A stretch of DNA of 64,000 nucleotides from Symsagittifera roscoffensis (GCF_963678635.1 NC_087063.1:31322599-31386598), one strand, 5' to 3'; numbered from the stretch's first letter, positions 52,901 to 57,480 are shown. Notes: generated from the letters alone by a model not told the origin. Numbers and translations: made by a program.

Positions 52901-55255
52901 ACAGCTTCGCTCAACAAAATAACACAGTCTGGAATGTGGGGAAATAATACAAACGGACTATCCTCGACAGGACTGTTAAGGCCTACTGATAGCTCCTCTG
53001 CGATTCGCAGGAACTACAATTATTATTAATTGTTATTAAAATGGACTATAATTCTAATATTTTTTTATGTCAATATAATCAATTATAATCGATTGTAATC
53101 TATTAAAATTGGATTTTAGTCCTAATTTTTTTGAGGCCAATATAATCCATTGTTATCGATTACAATGGATTTTTTCGAGAGAATAATCATAAAAATTACA
53201 ATTTTTTTCAAACTTATCTTATTTCCTGTTTAGTGCAGTTGCTACGTATTACATTTCATCAAAAAAATTTCATTTCACATTAAAATTTCAATCTTTTTGG
53301 CGCAATTCATCTCAGTTTTGACCCCCTTTTACTTTACACCCACTTTACTTTAACCTCCCCCCCCCCCCCTTACCCCCTCCCTGCCAGTTTACCACAAGCA
53401 CCATTCGCCCCCTTATCCCCTTATGATTGAACATGGGGGATTTTTTATTGATAGACTCTAGGGGAGGGGATTAATGATTGACACCCCCTCAGTTTATCCC
53501 TCCCCCCTGAGAGGAGGTGAAAAAAAATTTGAGGGTATTACGGTGACGTTGAGACATGGCATTTAGTAAAAGACATGGCATGCATTTTTCAAAGTTCTTT
53601 CAAATTTTGCAAAAGTGCTGCAAAATTAGTCGAATTTAGTTCTGAATATAAATTGGATTATTAATCTATTATAATGCCTCCTAATGGATTTTTATTTCAA
53701 AAAATACTCGGTTATAATGGATTATCTCGGCAAAACTAATCAATTTTCTGGTCAAAAATAATGGATTATACTCGGTTTTAATGAATGATAATGAAATTAT
53801 GGCAATATTGAATATTACATCTTTATTGGAATATAATGGATAATTTTTGTCTCGGCAATCCATTTTTTTCGATTAGAACCCATGGGCGCTCGGTGCGAGA
53901 AGGATACGAGGAATCCAATCGTGATCAAAAAAAATAAAAAGGTGAACAAAATTGCTAGAAAAATTAATAATGCTAGCTGACTTTCAGTCGGTTTGAGCTT
54001 ATAAGAACAAAACAGTGAACGCAGATTTGTGAGAACAGTTTGCGGAAACCTAAACTGTATTAAAATTATCTCATAAATCTTTGACCTGCTTTGGAATTGG
54101 AAGAAACTTTGTATTTTTGATGATAAAATTCAATCTAAACCGGCTATTTTTTTTTCCAAAGTACTGAGAAAGCCAACCGGCAGAGCAACACAAAAGGGTC
54201 AGCAGCAAAGTACTATACATAAAACCTTGCCACCAAAGTTAGCCTCATTGGAATTGAGGACAGTATCGACTCTTAGTCGCCAGCTAAAACCTGGTATCAA
54301 AGGAAGACTATCAGCTGAGAACACGATTTACCTTACCCCCCTCCCCTTTACCCCAAATGACTCCTACTTTGAACGTGATAGATACGACAAGAACAAAGGG
54401 CAGTAAGCCACGCAATCACATGTGGGAAAACATTGAACGAAGGGTCAGAACGTATAAGATTAAAGACCTAATCAAAACAAAAACCAAAAAAGGCATATTG
54501 CCAACCCGCACCGAGCGCTAAAGGATCATACTAGAATAGGTAGCTTCTGATTTCTACCTATTCTAGTGTCGTTTTTTCTGTGTGCTGTGATAAAAAAGTC
54601 TGAACAAAAAATAGAAGTTAGGCAAATTGACAGTCATAGTCAAACAGGCCAATTGGAAAACAGTGTTTGTAGAATAATAGCTCCACATTTTTCAAATTCC
54701 TCCACATTTCACAAATGGTCTGAACAAAAAGAAAACCTGGATTCCTCCCTTTTTTCTGTTGATGATTGGCTTTTCCTAAAAAAAAATCTGAAAAAGTGAA
54801 AAGATTTTGGATCGAATTTAAAGATTTTAGATTGGTGACAAATTATTTTTTATTAACATCCAAATTTGTGGATTATAGGAAGATGGACCAAGTGATGTGC
54901 AACATGGACGATCTGATATCTAAGTTGGTGCAGGAGAACGACAGTCAGGGTTGTCTGAGGGCAGACTTCGAACGGAGCACCCACTGCTTAGATGTCAGTT
55001 GAGATTCATCTTAAGTTCACTTTTGAGTCGCCAATAATTTGGCGCTATCTCTAATAATAGATTGAAAAAAACTGTATATTGGAAAAAAATTGATGTACTT
55101 GTGCACTACTCAAAATAGGTATACGCTAGTTTTTTTTAAATGAAGGGAAAGTTATTTATAAGACTTTTCAGGAGCTGAAAAGAGAAGTTATCCAAGAGAA
55201 GCAGTACTCGGCCGCAAAATCACAGCAGATTGCCACACTAAACATGAAACTGGCG
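382..55255 (+). CDS. Gene A: giant helical-repeat and coiled-coil protein (24-exon spliced model, both ends missing)
   Basis: I built this model by reading splice sites and frames. Exons: 382-4917, 5266-5403, 12830-12955, 18955-19052, 19303-19457, 19631-19698, 19821-19995, 20273-20382, 20604-20743, 21299-21465, 21739-21897, 34633-34688, 35285-35467, 35907-36041, 36329-36511, 38119-38307, 38635-38793, 39042-39275, 42860-43114, 43651-43779, 43897-44085, 44377-44726, 54879-54993, 55172-55255. They total 8,133 nt, exactly 2,711 codons, with every junction phase matching. The protein begins with ~31-residue helical repeats and continues as a long rod of heptad-like coiled coil with Cys/Gly-rich modules. 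A cytoskeletal, ciliary or structural filament role is a guess from architecture only; I do not recognise the family. The first exon is open past its acceptor, so the start codon lies left of the window, and exon 24 ends in a good donor (gtaagtgg), so more exons follow. The only doubtful junction is the end of exon 2. Confidence 0.85.
4918..5265. repeat. Intron 1 with inverted copy of the C-tract repeat (G22 run)
   Basis: A run of about 22 G at 5080-5102 is flanked by sequence that is the reverse complement of the C-tract repeats at 12456-12800 and 16496-16900. Shared blocks are the 'gaaaatccg + C-run' junction and the 'gggattcgacgcc' side. It occupies roughly 5056-5230, between exons 1 and 2. 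Homopolymer length is likely to vary. Confidence 0.6.
5266..5403 (+). CDS. Gene A exon 2: coiled coil, unusual donor
   Basis: The acceptor is tttaag|ACG. It reads TEFAKYAAEVERLDMDLCEH and onward in clear heptads to NEREFE. No good GT donor follows. A GC donor at 5404 (GAG|gcgggc) keeps phase 0 and stops where the sequence turns AT-rich. A GT at 5452 also keeps phase 0 but would add non-coil residues. The coding match is clear; the 3' boundary is uncertain. Confidence 0.7.
5640..5715 (+). repeat. Gypsy-1 5' LTR, recognisable 3' part
   Basis: It matches 11935-12010, both ending in ggtatcaca. Its last base A plus the first two bases of the primer site form an ATG. The LTR start is not certain and may lie as far left as 5552. 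Confidence 0.6.
11935..12010 (+). repeat. Gypsy-1 3' LTR, recognisable part
   Basis: It shares 'gaattaacaatt.gagatctat' and the ggtatcaca end with the 5' copy. Divergence is high, which supports an old insertion. Confidence 0.6.
12011..12455. other. AT-rich intron sequence, nothing recognised
   Basis: Poly-T and poly-A runs with no open frame, no splice-framed exon in the gene A phase and no repeat that I can match elsewhere in the window. Confidence 0.5.
12456..12800 (+). repeat. C-tract dispersed repeat, copy next to exon 3
   Basis: It shares a series of blocks with 16496-16900 in the same orientation: 'ccatttttggc..actc.aaaattttct', 'aaaaaacgca', 'aaaaagtgcc.aaaa', 'tttttgacctgtttttt', 'tggtcgacc' and 'gaaaatccgcccccccc'. 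The distal end comes within about 30 bp of the exon 3 acceptor. No coding capacity or terminal repeats were seen. Confidence 0.7.
12830..12955 (+). CDS. Gene A exon 3: coiled coil, GC donor
   Basis: 42 codons, phase 0 at both ends, reading CMRRADEHARDLDKQLHEA and onward. The acceptor is cttttggag|GCC. The donor is AAG|gcatgt at 12956, a GC donor with otherwise good consensus. The frame joins exon 4 without a stop. Confidence 0.8.
13268..16085 (+). mobile_element. Head-to-tail array of five ~525 bp hairpin-ended elements (HINE/Helentron-like family 1)
   Basis: Units start with GTTCCGAC at 13268, 13899, 14425, 15035 and 15561. Each opens with a hairpin (ACTTTCG-TAA-CGAAAGT at 13905-13921 in unit 2) and then tgctcgggg. 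Near the 3' end each has the inverse motif AGTCGGAAC/AGTCGAAG, then a short hairpin (CAGGGC-CTC-GCCCTG at 14393-14407), then ~17 nt ending TTGTT. Units 1 and 3 carry an extra ~85-105 bp spacer ('gtttatgtcttcttgaatg'), so starts are spaced 631, 526, 610 and 526 bp. This suggests duplication of a two-element-plus-spacer block of about 1,137 bp. The asymmetric inverted repeats with a 3' terminal hairpin are the layout described for Helentron-associated non-autonomous elements. No Rep/helicase gene is present. The class is inferred; the array itself is directly visible. Confidence 0.75.
16086..16495. other. Intron sequence, nothing recognised
   Basis: A ~90-codon frame on the - strand (16277-15999) overlaps the end of the repeat array and has no recognisable domain, so I treat it as chance. 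Confidence 0.4.
16496..16900 (+). repeat. C-tract dispersed repeat, second copy
   Basis: Same block order as 12456-12800, ending in 'gaaaatccg' plus a run of about 14 C. It starts with a GC-rich stretch ('gaggcggacgtccccaccctcagagattcaa') that also matches the inverted copy at 5190-5230. Confidence 0.7.
16901..17966. other. AT-rich intron sequence, nothing recognised
   Basis: More than 1 kb with scattered stops in all frames, homopolymer A/T runs and no match that I can see to other parts of the window. Confidence 0.4.
17967..18621 (+). mobile_element. HINE/Helentron-like family 2, copy 1
   Basis: It starts TTTTTGTTCCGACCATTTGAAAAATG and contains the internal block 'ccacgcaaaatcag' and a 'gataaa.. 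cgagctaa' region. It ends ATGGTCGAAGCATTCTGTG, a degenerate hairpin, then ~15 nt ending CCTTGTTT. Other copies are at 36695, 39724/39781 and 42090-42783. Confidence 0.65.
18955..19052 (+). CDS. Gene A exon 4: coiled coil
   Basis: The acceptor is tttccag. It reads INELTAILQDRDALISELKC and then a leucine-heptad helix. It ends in phase 2 (AG|gttaac). Confidence 0.85.
19303..19457 (+). CDS. Gene A exon 5: Cys/Gly-rich module inside the rod
   Basis: The acceptor is gtgcttcag. It completes the split codon and reads RYTADQLADLAHAA, then RGCGPCGVTSRGCAPGDVG, then back to helix. The module resembles the Cys/Gly blocks of exons 1, 11 and 22. It ends in phase 1 (GAAG|gtcagt). Confidence 0.85.
19631..19698 (+). 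CDS. Gene A exon 6: coiled coil
   Basis: Acceptor tgttttag and donor AAAAG|gttttc, returning to phase 0. It reads ELKASVSNIEHENGCLNAKL. Confidence 0.85.
19821..19995 (+). CDS. Gene A exon 7: coiled coil
   Basis: Acceptor ttttttcag. The heptad-rich helix begins DQEFHQLEAEMSRVMHDLDH and the exon ends in phase 1 at AATG|gttcga. Confidence 0.85.
20273..20382 (+). CDS. Gene A exon 8: coiled coil
   Basis: Acceptor gtgtttcag. It completes GAG and reads KRELLNQLDCLSCEVAAKAE and onward. Donor CTT|gttggt, phase 0. Confidence 0.85.
20604..20743 (+). CDS. Gene A exon 9: coiled coil
   Basis: Acceptor ttcttag. It reads EHAMKTISSLESELCNLKAL and onward and ends in phase 2 (CTAAG|gttttg). The 555 bp intron after it holds only AT-rich sequence and a short C-rich run. 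Confidence 0.85.
21299..21465 (+). CDS. Gene A exon 10: coiled coil
   Basis: Acceptor ctgcaaag|T, whose T completes a serine codon from exon 9. It reads ELNEVKEKLDCALRDVIALS and ends in phase 1 (TTCG|gtttgt). Confidence 0.8.
21739..21897 (+). CDS. Gene A exon 11: Cys-rich turn and helix
   Basis: Acceptor ctgacag. It reads GSLHHCGRGCESVHTFETSV and then a helix rich in His and Cys. The donor is CTTC|gtaagtg. A Gypsy element begins only 13 bp into the intron and leaves the donor intact. Confidence 0.85.
21911..22122 (+). repeat. Gypsy-2 5' LTR
   Basis: 212 bp, from TGTTGTTATT to CTTCTTATTA. It is followed directly by TGGCGCAG. Confidence 0.8.
24982..25201 (+). repeat. Gypsy-2 3' LTR
   Basis: 220 bp. 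Its last ~166 bp (from taaccaatcaag at 25036) are the part copied three more times in the 866 bp array downstream. Confidence 0.8.
26163..26374 (+). repeat. Gypsy-3 type LTR, array copy 1
   Basis: 212 bp from TGATATAGGG to CTTCAACA, followed by TGGCGCAGCC. Confidence 0.85.
27029..27240 (+). repeat. Gypsy-3 type LTR, array copy 2
   Basis: 212 bp, exactly 866 bp after array copy 1, with the same flanks. Confidence 0.85.
27895..28106 (+). repeat. Gypsy-3 type LTR, array copy 3
   Basis: 212 bp, exactly 866 bp after array copy 2, with the same flanks. Confidence 0.85.
28761..28971 (+). repeat. Gypsy-3 5' LTR
   Basis: 211 bp. Its final A is the first base of the gag ATG. It is also the fourth LTR of the tandem array. 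Confidence 0.9.
34319..34530 (+). repeat. Gypsy-3 3' LTR
   Basis: 212 bp, with the same start (TGATATAGGG) and length as the array LTRs. It is followed by the CTTC target duplication and then about 100 bp of intron before exon 12. Confidence 0.9.
34633..34688 (+). CDS. Gene A exon 12: short helix exon
   Basis: Acceptor ggtttcag. AT completes the split codon from exon 11 (C|AT, His) and it reads AVQKISASAANIINAAEN. Donor gtgagt. This frame agreement across 12.7 kb of mobile DNA supports the model. Confidence 0.85.
34689..35284. other. Intron 12, nothing recognised
   Basis: 596 bp of moderately AT-rich sequence without a repeat match or coding pattern in the gene A phase. Confidence 0.4.
35285..35467 (+). 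CDS. Gene A exon 13: coiled coil rich in His and Met
   Basis: Acceptor acttctag and donor TGG|gtgagt, phase 0. It reads LDATVTHREAEIDSLNMDYT and onward. Confidence 0.85.
35907..36041 (+). CDS. Gene A exon 14: coiled coil
   Basis: Acceptor tcattttag and donor ATT|gtgaga, phase 0. It reads SETNQEAAHSQLHHIAHCLD and onward. Confidence 0.85.
36329..36511 (+). CDS. Gene A exon 15: coiled coil
   Basis: Acceptor tttcattcag and donor GCG|gttggc, phase 0. It reads DNTSGAHLHEYMAEEHEKLV and onward. Confidence 0.85.
36695..37309 (+). mobile_element. HINE/Helentron-like family 2, copy 2
   Basis: It starts TTTTTGTTCCGATCATTTGAAAAATG and shares 'tccacgcaaaatcag' and 'cgagctaatcag' with copy 1. It ends 'ggctatccttgttt'. 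The 3' inverse motif is partly lost. Confidence 0.6.
37310..37875. other. Intron 15 sequence, nothing recognised
   Basis: AT-rich with no coding pattern and no clear repeat match in the window. Confidence 0.35.
37880..38068 (-). mobile_element. Short (189 bp) terminal-inverted-repeat MITE
   Basis: The ends are perfect 15 bp inverted repeats, CGAGGCCAAACTGTG at 37880-37894 and its complement at 38054-38068. It contains 'tgcggaatccgcttacaat'. Its left part is the reverse complement of the right part of the 1.4 kb element at 40636-42036, so it looks like a reverse-oriented, internally deleted relative. Confidence 0.75.
38119..38307 (+). CDS. Gene A exon 16: non-coil, Trp-containing segment
   Basis: Acceptor acatttcag and donor ACT|gtaagt, phase 0. 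It reads QATVDHLNEVLCVHADWWHG and then a Gly/Met-rich stretch. With exon 17 it looks more globular than the rest of the rod. Confidence 0.85.
38308..38634. other. Intron 16, nothing recognised
   Basis: 327 bp, with no exon or repeat signal seen. Confidence 0.4.
38635..38793 (+). CDS. Gene A exon 17: globular-looking segment
   Basis: Acceptor ctcatag and donor CGA|gtaagt, phase 0. It reads IPRDCPISPQLTSFLKEFKR, then HFGIYYMTVFDLENAMEMQ and a short helix. Confidence 0.85.
39042..39275 (+). CDS. Gene A exon 18: coiled coil then mixed segment
   Basis: Acceptor atatttaag and donor AGT|gtaagt, phase 0. It reads MECMTRDLQDLCSIAEQQDT and onward. The exon happens to begin with ATG but is internal. 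Confidence 0.85.
39724..40010 (+). mobile_element. HINE/Helentron-like family 2, copy 3 (fragments, doubled start)
   Basis: Two starts 57 bp apart (GTTCTGAC at 39724 and GTTCCGAC at 39781), each followed by 'g..gga.ctttgtatt', then the 'caaaatcag' and 'ttgattgga' blocks. The 3' end is not clear. Confidence 0.5.
40266..40343 (+). repeat. tRNA-like SINE head (degenerate)
   Basis: A box A-like TGTAGCGTAAAGGTAG at ~40275 and a strong box B GGGTTCGAGCCT at ~40318, at tRNA-like spacing. No foldable full cloverleaf, so this is a relic and not a working tRNA gene. Confidence 0.45.
40636..42036 (+). mobile_element. 1.4 kb terminal-inverted-repeat element packed with GCGGAATCCGC palindromes
   Basis: Perfect 20 bp terminal inverted repeats: CATTACGAGGCCAAACTGTG at 40636-40655 and its complement at 42017-42036. 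Inside are about twenty copies of a near-palindrome GCGGAATCCGC or one arm of it, spaced by 'acttacatttt' and 'aactg', in two clusters (~40670-41010 and ~41550-41990). No transposase was recognised. A 66-codon - strand frame at 41493-41293 resembles nothing I know. No clear target duplication was seen. Confidence 0.75.
42090..42783 (+). mobile_element. HINE/Helentron-like family 2, copies 4-5 (3' fragment then near-complete body)
   Basis: The 3' end of one copy (42090-42207) has TTGGAACATTC, then hairpin CTGTGC-TACTT-GCACAG, then 'aatcggctatccttgttt'. It is followed by a body from ~42223 ('ttttccacgcaaaatcag') that ends at 42783 with GTCGGAACATTC, the same hairpin and 'ccgctatccttgtt'. This is the clearest 3' end of the family. 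Confidence 0.65.
42860..43114 (+). CDS. Gene A exon 19: coiled coil
   Basis: Acceptor tctttgcag and donor TTG|gttggt, phase 0, 85 codons. It begins LMEEHSPFAPLVHENVEAIV and continues in heptads. Confidence 0.85.
43311..43535 (+). repeat. tRNA-derived SINE (tRNA-Lys-like head)
   Basis: tRNA-like 43311-43384 has box A-like TGTTGAATTGG, an anticodon arm with CCTCTTAATC (CTT, lysine) and a box B-like GATGTTTGAGACCC. A body with 'gctgggg.acaacagcggttcgccgggatgagctgtacag' follows. It sits in intron 19. Confidence 0.55.
43651..43779 (+). CDS. Gene A exon 20: helix with Cys
   Basis: Acceptor tgttccag and donor GAC|gtcagt, phase 0. It reads EGRVQEQEECIAHFNCCVAE and onward. Confidence 0.85.
43897..44085 (+). 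CDS. Gene A exon 21: coiled coil
   Basis: Acceptor ggatttcag and donor CAG|gtcaga, phase 0. It reads RVSQENPVYDELLDMAKWLE and onward. Confidence 0.85.
44377..44726 (+). CDS. Gene A exon 22: coiled coil ending in a Cys/Gly module
   Basis: Acceptor actttttag. It reads MSALAYEKEQVAQRLHEANQ and onward, and ends CCHSHPGPCCGSPCGSGSC plus a short tail. The open frame stops at AT-G TAA (44728-44730), but that TAA lies inside a good donor (AAAATAT|gtaaga). Splicing there leaves phase 2, which exon 23 completes. Retention of the intron would give a natural shorter C-terminus ending NENM. Confidence 0.8.
44960..45823 (+). mobile_element. Merlin DNA transposon relic, ISXO2-like transposase
   Basis: The pieces lie in order but in shifting frames: a zinc-ribbon-like CRFCD...VWRYHTH (~45015-45105, second Cys pair lost); a helix region; VQIDESIMSKHKYNRGRFVP (~45319) with the first catalytic Asp; FVSDRSATTLLPLIERVIRP (~45428); SIFHSDQEVAF (~45498) with the second Asp; FNHSENFVDLVSGVH (~45577); and a C-terminal HLDEFYV...LSRWFPLL region. 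There are frameshifts near 45418 and after 45640 and stops near 45108 and 45145, so it is dead. No terminal inverted repeats were found. Confidence 0.8.
45896..45975 (+). repeat. tRNA-like fragment
   Basis: A box B-like GCTAGTTCGAATCTAATC at ~45944, preceded by a weak box A. Probably a SINE head, low support. Confidence 0.3.
46189..46318 (+). repeat. Dispersed repeat R, left part, interrupted by Gypsy-4
   Basis: From 'gactcctactttgaac' to 'caaaaacc' it matches 54355-54485. The right part continues after Gypsy-4 at 52575-52625. An uninterrupted copy lies at 54355-54530. Confidence 0.85.
46319..46533 (-). repeat. Gypsy-4 3' LTR
   Basis: 215 bp, bounded by TG...CA on either strand. It reads as identical to 52360-52574. 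Confidence 0.95.
52360..52574 (-). repeat. Gypsy-4 5' LTR
   Basis: 215 bp. The primer-binding site TGGCGCAGTC adjoins it on the - strand. Confidence 0.95.
52575..52625 (+). repeat. Dispersed repeat R, right part
   Basis: 'aaccaaaaaatgcatattgcc' and onward continues repeat R after Gypsy-4. It matches 54482-54530. Confidence 0.8.
52605..53870. repeat. Scattered ATAATCGATTATAATGGATT-like repeats with a C-rich block
   Basis: Many imperfect copies of an A/T word around TAATCGATT and ATAATGGATTAT, in both orientations, at ~52610-52680, 53075-53175, 53650-53700 and 53700-53870. A C-rich low-complexity block lies at ~53330-53520. No gene was seen. Confidence 0.5.
52695..52850 (+). repeat. tRNA-derived SINE-like head
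   Basis: tRNA-like 52695-52762 has box A-like TAGCATAGTGG and box B-like TGTAATCGATCCC, followed by a conserved-looking 'gaggacgagctctcact' body. Degenerate, so not a functional tRNA. Confidence 0.45.
54355..54530 (+). repeat. Dispersed repeat R, uninterrupted copy (empty site of Gypsy-4)
   Basis: It reads straight through 'acaaaaaccaaaaaaggcatattgcc', the site that Gypsy-4 occupies in the other copy. About 175 bp, origin unknown. Confidence 0.85.
54879..54993 (+). CDS. Gene A exon 23: coiled coil
   Basis: Acceptor gattatag. Its G completes the ATG codon split from exon 22 across a 10 kb intron. It reads KMDQVMCNMDDLISKLVQEN and onward. Donor GAT|gtcagt, phase 0. Confidence 0.8.
55172..55255 (+). 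CDS. Gene A exon 24: coiled coil, last exon seen
   Basis: Acceptor cttttcag and donor GCG|gtaagt, phase 0. It reads ELKREVIQEKQYSAAKSQQI and onward. The strong donor means the gene continues beyond, across gene B. Confidence 0.8.
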
Positions 55256-55316
55256 GTAAGTGGTTATCTTGTTTTCGGTCAACATTCTGACAATTATTGC
55301 TGATGATAGCGGCAAT

Positions 55317-55322
55317 TTTATT
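55317..55322 (-). terminator. Probable poly(A) signal of gene B
   Basis: AATAAA on the - strand, about 80 nt after the gene B stop codon. The predicted transcript end would fall within ~60 bp of gene A exon 24. Confidence 0.55.
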
Positions 55323-55403
55323 GACGATAATTTAAAATTATGGCGACAATTTTATCGACGGTAAATTAGGAGTTCTATTTGAGAGTTTGGTTTAAAAACT
55401 TGT

Positions 55404-55617
55404 TCATTCTGCCATCCAGAATATGTAGTAGGTTCCGGCGACTAGTATGATCATGTAGATGATGAAGAATATTCTGTTGACGACTAGTGCTGCGAATGTC
55501 CAGTCGTCGTTCTTCCTGTCGAACTCGTCTCGCTTCTTCAGGTAGTTGGCCACGTACTCCACCAATGCAAATGCTTCTAGTTCCTCACTGTCGTTTAGAA
55601 GCTCCATTTCCGAAGAT
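55404..55617 (-). CDS. Gene B last exon: pre-TM4 helix, TM4 and stop
   Basis: Acceptor tgccttag. It reads SSEMELLNDSEELEAFALVE and onward, a charged helix, then NRIFFIIYMIILVAGTYYIF as TM4 and a TGA stop at 55404-55406. The usual D-R before TM4 is N-R. Confidence 0.9.
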
Positions 55618-57480
55618 CTAAGGCAGCAAAACTTAATTGCCCTGAGCGCAAGTCTGCAACCTATGTTTTTTAATGGGAGAAGTTGTGATGCCAAAACCTC
55701 TTTTTTTGTTGTTGTTGTTGTTGTTTGTGCCTTTTCCTGGAGAGCAATGAAATTATTGGGATCACGAGTGCCTTTGGCATAAAATTATAAGAACTTTAGA
55801 TGATTGATTCAAAAAAGGATTCCTCAACTTTTGTTGTTGGAATATTGTACAAGACCCTGAGCTTGAGTCGTCTTGAAATATTGTCCTTCGTACCTCTGGT
55901 TTTGCTGTGATGCCATCTCGTTATGCCAATCCAGCATTGGGGGAGGAGTGAGACAGGTCTCACTGAAGGGACCCACAAAACTGGTCTCCAAGATGGGAGT
56001 GAACCCCCCATGAGGGGAGTCGAGGGAGGACACCATTCCACTGTCCGATCCCCCATTGTGGTTGTCGTACTGGAAGGGGGGCAGGGTGAATGTGGCCGGG
56101 TAGAAGGGGATCCCGTTGAAGTTGAGAGGTTCTGTGTCAAACAAATAATGAACTCAAAAAGTTTCAAAAATCAAAACCAAAAACTGAAGCTTCGCTAAAC
56201 GCTTTGAAATTTTAAATAATTACGTGTACTTTCAAACTAAATGCTATTTGTTATGATCTTTTGTTATCTAGATTCCTAGATATTTGTGTCCAATCGCACG
56301 ATCGAATTGTAATTCTTTTTTTAGCTAATCCAAAGAATTTTATAGCATTTTTTTAAATAATGATTATTGATAATAACGCTGTTTGACAATTGCGTACCGG
56401 CTATTTTCAGCAGGTTCTGACCATTCTGCATGTGGTGTATGATACTGCCCTCTGGGGTTCCGGCTGCCGCAATTGAGGCCCTGACGAAATCGTTCTTGAT
56501 GGCCACATCCACAGCCTGGCCATGGTAGCTAACAGTGGGTTTGTTGCAGTACATCAGGTTGAACTGTTCTAGATCTTCATGTTGCTGTCGCCGCTCTTTA
56601 GAAAACAAAATCAGATTTTACAAAAGCTGCATTTCGAATCTAGTTATGATTATGGTTTTCAGTAGATAATATTTGTCATTCCAACAGTATAGCAGCAGAA
56701 ATTAACATGATTTTTGTGAGCATCGGGATGAAAATATTCTTACAACTTCCTTTATTTGCGTTACTATTCCTTCCATTGTCCAAATATCCTCACTAACCTT
56801 CTAGTTTGGCCCTGCGCATGAATATGAATCTAGGTATGGTCTCCAATATGGCCCATCGGAACCACTTGGCCATGATGTCAGTGGAGGGAGATCTCCAGTG
56901 GATATTGACCACTATGACGCAGAACAAGGTGTTAATAATGGCCATCAGAAGACTAAAAACAGAAATTTTCAAAAGTTACATCGAAATTGTCATTGCTCAC
57001 TATCTTGCGAATACATATTAAAAATAGAAAAAAAAACATTTTTAATTTTTTTATAGAAAATCTAATAAAAAGTTTCCTTGATAACTATGATGTTTCAATT
57101 GATATCTACAGGTTCGAAATTTTAAAATACCTGTTGCATTTTTGAAGATCTGCCTTAAAAGCATCATTTCTCTACAAAATTCAAAAATTAACTCTAAAAG
57201 TTCAAAGAATTAATGGACCTGAAGAAGCAATACTCAATGAGCAGCGGTATATTATGAGCCGTGGAGGGCATGAGACGCACAATGATCAGCCAGGGCATGA
57301 TGAAAGCCAAGAAGATATTGGCTGTGATGTTGAGTTTGGTGCCTCCGTAGCTGGGTAGCAGAAAGGTGAGGATGCCGACTATGTTCAACATGAACATAGG
57401 TGTAAGCAGGGTGGCTTCGTAGAACAACGGCTTCCTCTTAAGGTGGAAAGTGACTGTTACTTGAGAATGGTTGTAGCCTC
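55404..57480 (-). CDS. Gene B: Cys-loop ligand-gated ion channel, nicotinic-like, C-terminal half (5-exon model)
   Basis: Exons on the - strand: 57480-57219, 56952-56798, 56595-56398, 56131-55894 and 55617-55404 (stop). Phases agree and give 354 residues. Pentameric receptors of this family sit in the plasma membrane and open an ion pore when a transmitter binds. Seen here: TM1 (~residues 18-42), the TM2 pore helix (~47-70), TM3 leading into NIHWRSPSTDIMAKWFRW (a clear nicotinic-type post-TM3 motif), a ~150-residue intracellular loop rich in Pro/Gly/Ser, the pre-TM4 helix ending NDDWTFAALVVNRIFF, and TM4 close to the C-terminus FWMAE. The ligand-binding domain is not in the window, at least not recognisably; its exons must lie right of 57480. 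The pore residues are unusual. It is antisense to gene A. Confidence 0.88.
55894..56131 (-). CDS. Gene B exon, intracellular loop part 2
   Basis: Acceptor ttgacacag and donor CAGAG|gtacga. Rich in Pro, Phe, Gly and Ser (for example LNFNGIPFYPATFTLPPFQY), likely disordered. Confidence 0.8.
56398..56595 (-). CDS. Gene B exon, intracellular loop part 1
   Basis: Acceptor tttctaaag and donor GCCG|gtacgc. It reads ERRQQHEDLEQFNLMYCNKP and onward. No motif recognised; this loop is poorly conserved in the family. Confidence 0.8.
56798..56952 (-). CDS. Gene B exon with TM3
   Basis: Acceptor gtttttag and donor GAAG|gttagt. LLMAIINTLFCVIVV is TM3, followed by NIHWRSPSTD and a conserved RFIFMRRAKLE end. 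Confidence 0.9.
57219..57480 (-). CDS. Gene B exon with TM1 and TM2
   Basis: Acceptor tttttccag. It reads GYNHSQVTVTFHLKRKPLFY, then TM1, then YGGTKLNITANIFLAFIMPW into the rest of TM2, and ends CFF-AG|gtccat. The usual G-E-K before TM2 is G-T-K here. The E expected at the outer end is R, and a Pro lies in mid-helix. Confidence 0.88.

Noticed and set aside
55923-57021. Plus-strand frames over the receptor exons
   Set aside because: They lie opposite splice-framed exons with family motifs on the minus strand.
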